Assembly: GCA_021292105.1 (NCBI GenBank) | Contig: CM037867.1 | Location: 9,924,728 to 9,988,727 of the forward strand | Length of the DNA: 64,000 nt | From: Anadara kagoshimensis | Taxonomy: Eukaryota; Mollusca; Bivalvia; Arcoida; Arcidae | Direction of reading: 5' to 3' | In this document: positions 33,922 through 45,000 of the stretch, piece by piece | How the letters are laid out: every line of letters begins with the position of its first letter | How positions within the stretch are numbered: the first letter of the stretch is position 1 | Position numbers and translations under genes: made by a program | Notes under the pieces: model-generated | Seen by the model: only the letters and a program-made list of their open reading frames with translations | Databases searched by the model: none | Told to the model about the DNA's origin: nothing

Positions 33922-36063
33922 TTAGGATGTCATTTTCTTTGACCACAATGAGTATTCAATCTTCTTTGATGTAAGCCTGTTTTTATAAAAAAGATAAATT
34001 TATATACACCATATGACTTTGAAACACATAGTAGAACCTTGATACCATGAGCATCTTTACCTTGAATACCATTAATAACAAAAATTCACCATGGTTCCTT
34101 TTTTTTAAAAGATTGGATTTTAAAATTTGGAAATTTATAAGTCAAATTTGAAGTTGTGCACCTCAAGTTGATGAAACTGCAAGCATGGTTTTAAATATTT
34201 CTCTATATTAAATGCCTCGGTTCTTGACTGGTACATAAAACACCATTACAGTTATCACACCTCTCTACTCCACTAAAACAAAATATGGTGATGGAAAATA
34301 AATGTGATTAAGGTTTTATTTGATCCCTAAAACACAATGATGAAAATTTGAATTATAAATTTTATATGCTATTGTACTAGTTCTGTCTTATCTGCAGTTT
34401 ATTATATGGATATGTTCAGAAGAACATTCATATTTTTTTACTTAAATTTGTGCTCAATTTGCAAGCTATGGTGTATAGAAAAACATACATTATATACATG
34501 TATATTTATTTTTTGCTCAAAATTTTACTCAACTTGCAAGGCTATAGAAGTCTAGTTGCTTGCTTTGGAATGCACTTAATAGGTATTGAAGAGTTCATGG
34601 TGACTGACTAGACGAACGTCTCCAATCAAACCAGAAATGGTGCCTATTTGATTTACACAAGCTATTACTCTACTTCAGAGAAAGCAAAAATGCAAATATT
34701 TTGTAGATTTTTAATGGGACAGGTACAAATCAACAATTCATGTACAGCCCAACCTGCCTTAAAAGCCACCTCTTTATAAGGGTCACTTGCTTATAAAGGA
34801 CAGTAGAATTGTATCCCAATTGTTCTTTAAGGGTCGCCTGCCCATAAAGGCCACTTTTACTGGTTCCCTTGGGTGGCCTTTATAGACAGGTTTGACTACT
34901 TACATGAGCCAATTTGTTGTTAACAATCCTGATTTCAATATAATACATACAGTATATATCCTTTATTGCAAATATAATTTGGGTTGGTAAATACAATGGC
35001 AGTGGCATTTCTGTGATGTAATGATGATGGAAGAATTCAATTTTTATGTAGGTGCATAAGGGGAACTCCAAAGTAAGGTAAACAAACAATAGTTCATTTA
35101 AAATACAATAATGACTTACCTGGAGTAAGTGTTATCAAATACCAGGGTGTAAATACCAACTTGTTTAGCAGTTAGCTCCCCTTTCACAGCTTGTTTATGT
35201 GAGTCACATTTACAGGAAGGTACAAGTGTCTGAGAGTTACTCAGCTTAGTTTTATTATCTGACTGGAAACAAACACTAAACACTACATCCTGAAACAAGA
35301 TAATTAACAAGAATATGATTAGGATCAGAATTATTAGCTAATTTGGAGACTGAACATTGTTCAAAGATGGGGAGTGCCCACTGAAAGACACTAATCTAAA
35401 GCAATTGAACTGGAAATTTTCTCAAATTTAGGATCTATCTGACTGGGATTAAAACCTTGGCAGAGAGACATTGTGATTTGTAAGCCACACTTTAGACCAG
35501 TTGGCCAGTGAAACCCCACATGAGTTGTCACAGTTAGCATTAATGTTTACTTCTATTTTTTTCTAGGTTTTATAAAGTATATCATGGGCATGGCTTAAGT
35601 AGTCACAATAACCCAATGAAAACTTTTTGAAATTGATGATGAAAAAATCACTTCACTCCTTGATAAAAATATTCAAAGTTGAACATTATCCATTTACTGA
35701 ACTTTGATAACTTTGATTTTAAATTCCATGGAGTTCCAGTGAAGGAAATTCAAGCATGTTAAAGAATTACTGAGCAGCATAAACAGGATCTGAACCTAGG
35801 AGGTGAGAGATACTGTGATCCGCAAGTGTGCACTTTCACTTTAGACTAAAAGTTTGACAGACAGGGACCTTTTTGGCCTATATATATATATATATATACT
35901 TACCTTAGGATGTGACTTGAATTCCCAACACAGTGTAGTATTGATGTTTTCTACTAAGATAGGAACTGCAAAACTTTTCCCGGGTTTTATCCATATCTCA
36001 TTACAACTGTTTACCTCCCCTTTCTCAAGCTCTTCTGTTGATATTGCCAGACTTCGGGTTAAG
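33922..36063 (-). CDS. FYCO1: FYCO1 exons 20-22: GOLD domain and C-terminus
   Basis: Residues ~1624-1751. The beta-sandwich pattern is visible: [36 protein letters not shown] and [13 protein letters not shown], ending in the short last exon [10 protein letters not shown] and the stop. This is the Golgi-dynamics fold found at the FYCO1 C-terminus. The last exon (55 bp) was placed by phase and by its match to the expected final strand (SKK-x-x-Y). Confidence 0.88.
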
Positions 36064-39000
36064 CTGATAAATAAAACAAAATGGTTTAAAAAATTGAGAA
36101 TTTAAGAAATAACAATTTAATAATAATTATATACATATTTAAATAATTTAGCTTTCCAAAATTCAGTTTTCTAATTGGTTGTAACATCAGTCTACATGTA
36201 GACAAAATTCTTCAGATCATACAAAGGCAATATATACAAAATCTACAAGTTGTTGTCAACAATATACTGTAGATGTATTATACAGTACTTCAAGTATAAA
36301 CACTAAATACTTTATGTATGGCTGTAAATTAAAGCTGGTTGGTTTCCAAGTTGGAATTACTGATATCAAGGTGATCAGTGTTGCAATGGCGGAGAAAATT
36401 GGCGTATTAAAAGCCTGGCAGTATCAGTGTTCATGTGTATATATCTACATGTACTTACTTGGGATCTGTTTCTATATCTGATTCTTCATTACTTAGAGTA
36501 AGAGACTTAGCTATTTCCTCATCACTAATTAAATGAAACACGTCTTCTGAACCACTTCTATAACAAATAATAATAACAAAAAGAGGAATAGAAATATATC
36601 AATACCTACCGTAGTTTAAAGGGAAAATAAAGAATTCACTGATATTGAGGCAGTCAGTTATTCATGTAGGATTGTAGGTGGAACTTGAGTACTTGGAGAA
36701 AACCACCATTATTCAGCATGTGAATTCTAGGACAGTCACTGTGGCCCAATTTGTGGGGGAAAAAAACATTCAAACTTCACCAAGCGAGTTCTAGGAATGT
36801 GGTAGACACAATTATGGTACCCAGAGAAATTCCACCAACAAAAGGCAAGCAAACTGAAAAACTTTCACAAACTAGGATTTGCTCAAGTAGGATTGGAACA
36901 AAGACATCCAAAGCTATGAGGATGATAGGTAAGTAAGATTCCTTGACTAAAACTTCGCATTTGCATTGGTGACTAAAATGGAATATACATGTATATATTT
37001 ACAACTAACTTTCCAATAGCCAAAGAACATACTACAATGAATAAACAAAAACAAAATAGAAATTTCAAAGTGGTATTTATACTACCCACCACCATAATTA
37101 TAGGCCTAAATTTCACATATGTTTATTGATAAAAACTCATCAAATTCAACAAGGCCCATAGTTATAAGATTCTTTATGTTACCATGGTTACTGAACTACC
37201 ACTTATTTGTCAATGTAAAATTTTTACCAAGTTAAATTTAGGTTACAATTTTAATTTAGTTGTTATATTTACCTGGTCTGTTTTGCTGTTTTCAGTTCAT
37301 CTGTCTCATTATCTACCATGGAAACCGTAATCCCGGAGGCGACCTGTCCCGGGATTGACATATTGTTAATATCTAGGCTTTCTGATTGGCTGTCTTCAGT
37401 TGAGTTGGTAAGTTCCTTTTCAACTGCAAATTAAAATCAAATTTATCAACACTGCAACTTTTATCATTAACTTTCATACAATTTAGCAAACATGAAAAGT
37501 AGGGTGAGTTTTACACCCCAGTCAAGATTCTTTCACTTATATTGAGCGGGGTCAGTTCTAAGGTGATGGAGGAAACTGGAGTGTCCTAAAAAAAACCAGT
37601 GACTTTCACAAGTGAACTGACAAACTTTCTCACACTAAGATCCGTCCCAAGTAGGATTCGATCTGAGGTGGTGAGAGGCCTTGTGATCTGTAAGCACACA
37701 CTTTAGACCACTAGGACACAGAGTCCTCAACATGGAAGGCAAAATGATTGAACAAAAATTAATTCATTTTGATACAATAAAATGCTATCTTAAATCCCAT
37801 CAATTACATATCTTACTTTGCTTATCACAACATTTTTTTTTTTCAATTTACAAAACAAATGGAACAGTTCATCATTATCTAATCTTACATGTTCCTGTTT
37901 CCTATGGAGTTTCTTCTGGTTTTGCGGCTGGTGCATCTACCATCAATTACATTCCCCATGTTGTTTATGGTACATTTAAAAAAAAACAAAATAAAAAAAA
38001 CAAAACAAGGAATGTTTCATAATAAACTAATCATGTTAATCTTACATGTTCCTGTCTCCTCTGTAGTTTCCTCTGGTTTTGTGACTGGAGCACCTGACCT
38101 TGATTTGTACATTTTTGGAAGGGTTACACTCTTTTCTAGGTCATCTTCACTATCCTCCCCAGTCAAAGATGAACCATCTTCTAACTGACTCTGCCTTATA
38201 TAACAGCCATTACATGCTCTCGCTTTCTTACTACAGAGTGAAAGAAAAATACAGGTTTGTTTGAAATCTGTCAACACAGCTTTTTTACTGAAATGTTAAT
38301 CAAGTAGAACAGAGACAAAAAGGGTACATTAATTTAGTATTTTCTCCATTTTTGATTTATTTTTCACAAGCTCTCACTTTCTTGTGGAAGAAAAAATACA
38401 GGTAAAATCCCAATTTGTTTTAAATCTGTCAACTAAGCTTTTTCCAAAAATTGACTCCAGAAGAACAAAGACAAAGGTATTTTCCCCATTTGTTTCAATT
38501 TTTCACAAGCTCTTGCTTTTTTTCTAAAGAGTGAACGAAAATTTGCAGGTACAAATTCCATTTTTTTTAAAGTTGTCAACTCAGCATTTTCCAAAAATGT
38601 AACTCCAGGAGAACAGAGAAAACATGGGATACAATAGTATTTACCCAATTTTTGAATTATTTTTTACAAATTTTTGTTTTTCTTATAAAGAGTAAAAGAA
38701 ACAAATGCATGTACAAATTCCAGTTTGTTTTAAATGTGTCAACTAAGCTTTTTCTCTCTAGGAGAACAGGAGAAATGGGGTACATTTGTGTTTTCCTCAT
38801 TTTTGAATTATTTTTCACAAACTCTTGCTTTTGCACTAAAGAGTACAAGAAGTCAGGGAAGTCAGAAATGTCAAAACTCAGAAAAAAAACTTTTGTTAAC
38901 AACTTGGCTTTCTAATTGGCTGTTATCACAACAATATGTATAATATGTGACGTAGTAGTGTTTTACGTCAACAATATTGCCTTTTATTAAATGCAAATCC

Positions 39001-42000
39001 ACTGAATGGATGCAAAGGCATGTCCGATGATCCTGAAAAAATCGCAACATGCATCAGATTAGCTATCTAATTCTGTACTGAAAATTTTCAATTTACACAC
39101 AGAAACTTTCAATAGACTTTGTGAAGTTGAAAAGCGAATTGATCATCAAACACATTTGACATCCCAAAAAGTAAACCACCAGGAAACATGGGGGCAGCCA
39201 TTTTGTTTACCAGGTTATAGTTTCCCGGGAATGTGTATTGCCGATATTAATATACAAATACAGTGATGTGGTCTTTTGGCATATATATAGTCCTATGAAT
39301 GCCAAAAGTTTTAAACTGGAAGATATAGGAAATACACAAGGCTAATGAAAATATAAAAGTATGACTAACCTACTATGAGCTGTCATTATCCAGTTGTTAC
39401 TGCAATTATAACAGAATATTCTCCCACAAACTCTGCAATGATGCTGCAAGTAAAATAGAAAATGCAGTAAAAACAATGCCCCATCCTGAAAAACTTTTCA
39501 TCTTATTTTGAAGTCTGAACATCAATTTCTCAATTTATCATCAACCTCCTGTATAATGTCAAAATCTAACCATCTATCTAGAGTTTTATTAAAACCCATT
39601 AACATTTATATCTGAACATCAATTTCTCAATTTATCATCAAACCCCTTTATAATGCTAATGTCTAACCATCTATCTAGAGTTTTATTAAAACCCATTAAC
39701 ATTTATATCATTGTACATGTTCCTTAAGAAAAAGTTAGTACATATACCTTAGTAACTCAGAGAGAGAGAGAGAGAGTACTATATCATACTACCTTCAGTT
39801 ATATGAATTAGAATTCAGCAGTACAGCTTATACAATTAAAAGCTTTGTAACTCAGAAGAGAGAGAGAGAGAGAGAGAGAGCATACTGCCTTCCAAAATGC
39901 AAATTGTCTATTACAGCAAGAGAAAGAGAGTACTATATTAAACTACCTTCCGTAATGTAAATGAGAATTCAGCATTACAGCCCATACAATTTGTAACTTT
40001 GCTGTCATCCATCCATTTTTCTGTTGCTTGTATTTTCTGCTGGAAGGCAAGTCTATCTGTTTTTTGCCACAGTGTATCTTTTTCTCTGAAACATCAGACA
40101 TATTAACTCTATCGACTGTTCACTCTCACAATGTATATTTTAGAATTACTAGTATTTCAAGGCCCTGGTAGGCTAGTAATTACAGTGCTAGCCTTTCTGT
40201 TAAAGATTTCACCTCACTTCACATGCTTCAGTAGCTTCGACCGTATAACAATGATTATAATAATATCTTTATTGCTCAAGCTCAATTACAATGTACAATA
40301 ATTGGTTATGGCAAGTAATTCAATAAACATAAAACATAATGAACAAAAAATGTTGACCACAAGTGTGGAAAAAGGTTGTAACTGAAATTAAGTAATGGTG
40401 TTTTATACCAAGTCAAGATATTCCACTTTAATAGAAGCCATCACGTATCTAAATGGAGTGGAGTAGAGTGGAAGAAACAGGAATACTCAAATACTACATG
40501 TCAGAACATGTTCAATAGGCAGACCAACAACTATTCTCACTAAAACCTGACTGATATAACAAAACCGTATCTAGGAGGACATGGGTAAGGCATGGGTAGG
40601 TCTTGTTAACATGGTTAAGTCATCCCATCCTAATATTAATCTGTAAATTAATGTCAATCGTTACAAATGAATTTTTTATGATTAAGGTTTGACTATAATT
40701 ATATTGAGTTGTAGGTCCTGGTACTTGGTAATTTTGGAGATTTTATACATGTACAGACATAAATATAAGTGATTGAGAGTTGTGTAACTTCTTAGCAATT
40801 TAAGAAAGTCTAAGTGTTTCAACTTACTTTATAAGTTTAACTAGTTTTTTCTTCAGTTGTATTGTATCACTCTTTAACATTGCTATTTCTTCTTCTTGTT
40901 TTTGTTGTATATTACTATCCTCTGACTGTGTCTGGTCAAGTTTTTTCTGAAATAAATAATAAATTCTCCCATATCCGACAGGAAAATACCACATTTTAAC
41001 AGTGTAAGATTTTTTCTCTCTCCACCTAGGGTAGAGACAAGCTACACACATTATAATGTCAGATTATCACTTTGATTGTGATGTCAACAATTTATATCAT
41101 GATGCCTTTGATTGCAAGTGGAGACAACATACTTTTTCCATAGCTTTAGGATATAAAGCTGTACTAATCAGGAAAATATTGTCTATGGGAGAAAAAGAAT
41201 CAACCCACATAGAATTAACCTTTTGGGTTGATTTGAGTAATGATGTTTAACATCCCAGTCAAGAGTATTTCACTTATATCGAGACGTCACCAGCTATAGG
41301 CGAAGGTGCGGAAATGTGGCATGTGTGTTGTGCTGATGGCATTATACAGCAAGGTTTTTAAGGTGCCAAGCCTATCATGACACCAGACCTTGTTTATTTT
41401 GCATTCCCATCTGAAAGAACCATGACTTTCATTTTGTAATGCTGAGTGTTTGGCCAAAGAACAGTCACTACCCACTTTCAAGTCTTGGGTCAGACCCGGT
41501 CGGGGTTCAAACCCACGACCTCCCACTTACAGAGTCTGAACCTTCTGGATGAGATTTTCTTTTTCAGACTAAGGCAAGCCATAGCTTGCCGTTTGTTATC
41601 AGACAAAAATCATCTTACTAATGCACATTGCATTTATGTTCTTTAGACCATTTGGTTATGGTCACAAAAGGATAAACAGTAAGAAAGAAAATCAAGATCA
41701 TGTTTTATGATGTTCTGTTTATCATTATCATAATCGTAATTTACCTGTAATATGTCAGCTTTTGTTTTTTGTTCTTCCAACTCCCGGGATTTCTGAAAAT
41801 AAAGGCATGCATGCAAGGTCATCAAAATAAGTAAAAGCCAAACAAAATGAAGCAAGGAGGAAAGAAACTAAGATGATACTGTAAATGTACTTCATTTCAG
41901 GGTGTCAAATTTTTTGTGGGTTTCTAATTTCCAACCTTTTTGCAGTGTGTAATATTCACAGGTTTATGAAACTGACTAACCAGTGTATGATGCATCATTA

Positions 42001-45000
42001 TGATTTCAGACAATATTAATTCTGGCTTGAGTTTGTATGATTCAACGTTTTATGTCAAAAGTGGTATAAATTTTTGCAGATATTTTGGATTGCAAAATAA
42101 GCAAAAACTAGAACTGTCTCTTGAGAGCCAAATATCCCTCACCCACCCCACGACCCAAAATTTAATCTTTTCCTGCAACCTTGACCTTTGTGATATGAAC
42201 TTGGTTCAAGGTCATGACACACCTTTAGACCATGAAGATTATTTATGTGCAGTTTAATGACAGTTGTCCAAAGCAATTATGAGATGTGGCCCGAATGCGA
42301 TTTTACACTGACAGACAGACAGACATAATGATTCCTTTATACCCCCCTGAAACTAGCTTGCAGGGGATATAATTGACATATATCGCCGGCCATGCCCACA
42401 ATGTTCCGACAAATGGCAGGATGCTTGATTAACACGCAAAAAGAATGAAAACTCAGCATGAATTGCGCCATTTAATGATGTCACTGACACAAGTACGTCA
42501 TTTGTTGCCGTGACACTGCTTTAGTACCGTGATGGTGGCCAGTGTCGGAACATTGTGGGCGTGGTCGGCAATAGGTCAATTACCGTATTACACAGAGAAT
42601 AAAACTACACTTACAGTACACATCTCACAAAGCAAAACGAATTGGAAAAAAACTATAACACCTTCAACATCTTCAATAACATAACCAACATAAAAATCAA
42701 AGTTAACTGATCAAAGCAAATTCAAAGCAAATCATTACAGTCAGAAATGTTAAAGAATAGCCAAGCTCAACTGAACACAAAATTCATGAAAAAATGCCAG
42801 GCATACCATAACACATTACAAAGAGCATGAAGTGGAGGAGGTTAAATGTTGTTTTAAGCTCTAGTCAAGATTATTATTTTAAAGGAAACCAGAGTGCACA
42901 GAAAAAACCACCAACATTCAGTAAGCAAACTGACAAACTTTCTGGCACTACGATCTACCAAAGTGGGAATGAGATTGAGAGGTTTTGTGACCTATAAGCA
43001 CATACTTTAGACCACTCAGCCAGCAAGGCTCAACATTGCAAATTAAAGAGAACTGTAAAAAGAGCAGCACATCTTGATCATACACATTTCCTATAAACAA
43101 CATAAACCTTTCACAGAGTACGATAGCTCACCTGTACACCTGTTGACATGTTAGAATAACATTTTACACAGAGTCAAAATTATTTTTACTTAGTTCTGAA
43201 ATAGTGGAAGAAACTGAAGTTTTTTGTGAAAACCACTGACCTTTGGCAAGCAAACTGACAACCCGTCTCACCCAAAATTTGATTTGAGTGGAGTGATGAT
43301 GAGAGGTACTGTTAATATCAGTAAGATGGTACTTTAGACCACTTAGCCACTAAGACCCACGGACACAGGTAAAATGATACATGTGATATGCAGACTTACA
43401 TTTTGTAGTTCAGTTTCTGTATCTTTAAGCTGACTTTCTTTTGTGCTCATCATAGCAAGTATTTCTTCAAACTGAAATATTTCAAAATATACATAAAATT
43501 AATTAAAAAAATTAAGTGAAACATTTCATACTTTGCACTTACAATTAATCATGTTACTAGACAATCCATGTCAACATTGTGATGAGTGACAGTGAAAACA
43601 CTCCCCACAATAGGAATTTATTCTAGACACCACAATAGGAATTTATTCTAGACACCACAATAGGAATTTATTCTAGATACCACAATAGGAATTTATTCTA
43701 GATACCACAATAGGAATTTATTCTAGATACCACAATAGGAATTTATTCTAGACACCACAATAGGAATTTATTATAGACACCACAATAGGAATTTACTCTA
43801 GACACCACAATAGGAATTTATTCTAGACACCACAATAGGAATTTATTCTAGACACCACAATAGGAATTTACTCTAGACACCACAATAGGAATTTATTCTA
43901 GACACCACAATAGGAATTTATTCTAGACACCACAATAAGAATTTATTATAGACACCACTTTAGGAATTTATTATAGACACATGAGACAGATAGCATGAGT
44001 AGATGACTAACAGAATCTACACCTGCTTTACTATGAAGACATACAATACAAAATACCAAAAATATTCCTATTTTGTTACGCTTTTGTCATAAAAACCACT
44101 GCTGTAGCTCAGTTGGTACAGTGCTTGCTTCGTAAATAGGAGGTCGTGGGTTCAAACCCCGTCCGGGTCTGCCCCCAGACTTGAAAGTGGGTAGTGACTG
44201 TTCTTTAGCCAAGCACTCGGCATTATGAAACGAAAGTCATGGCTCTTTCGGATGGGAACTTAAAATAAATGAGGCCCCGTGTCATGGTAGGCTTGGCACG
44301 ATAAAGAACCCTGCTGTATAATGCCATCAGCGTAATGCACAGGCAAAATTTCTGCACCTCCACCTACATGACCTATAGCTGGTGACATCTCGATATAAGA
44401 CAATGTTCTTGACTGGAACGTTAAACACCATTACTCAACTCAACTCTTTTGTCTTAAAATACCCCAAACTATGCAAAAAGTACAATGCTTGCATTTTGAA
44501 CCAATGACGTCACACATAAAAATGATACGGGTATTATGTGGGAGTTTTGTGTCTGAAATGGGAAATTAAATATTCTGAGCTGTGTATACCTGTTGTTTCT
44601 GTTTTTCTTGTTCATTGTCCCTGACAGATTTAATTTCTTTCATTTCTAGCTCCAGCTTTTCTATCATGGATTCTTGTTCCAGTAGTTTCTCTTTCATATC
44701 TGATATGCCTGCTTCTTGTACTGAATAAGTCTGAAATACATTTTGAAATAAAACGAAATGGTTAGTTGATTAAAATGGTGTTTTTCACATCACAACAGTA
44801 TTTTGTTCAAAACATAAATGACAGAGTCTCATATTGATGAAGTCAATTATAAGATGTTGATGGAAACTTGAGTACATGAAGAAAACCACAACCTTTGGCA
44901 AATGACCTGACATGCTTTCTAACACTAAGATTTGCTGATTTATAATCTTGCACACATATTTATATTGAAAAATTCATAAAAAGAGTGATGAAAAATATCT

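Noticed and set aside
43606..43980. CRISPR-like array
   Set aside because: Units are contiguous with no unique spacers and lie in a eukaryotic intron.
44101..44175. tRNA gene
   Set aside because: A and B boxes are present, but the sequence is the head of a SINE with body and tail and the cloverleaf is not complete.
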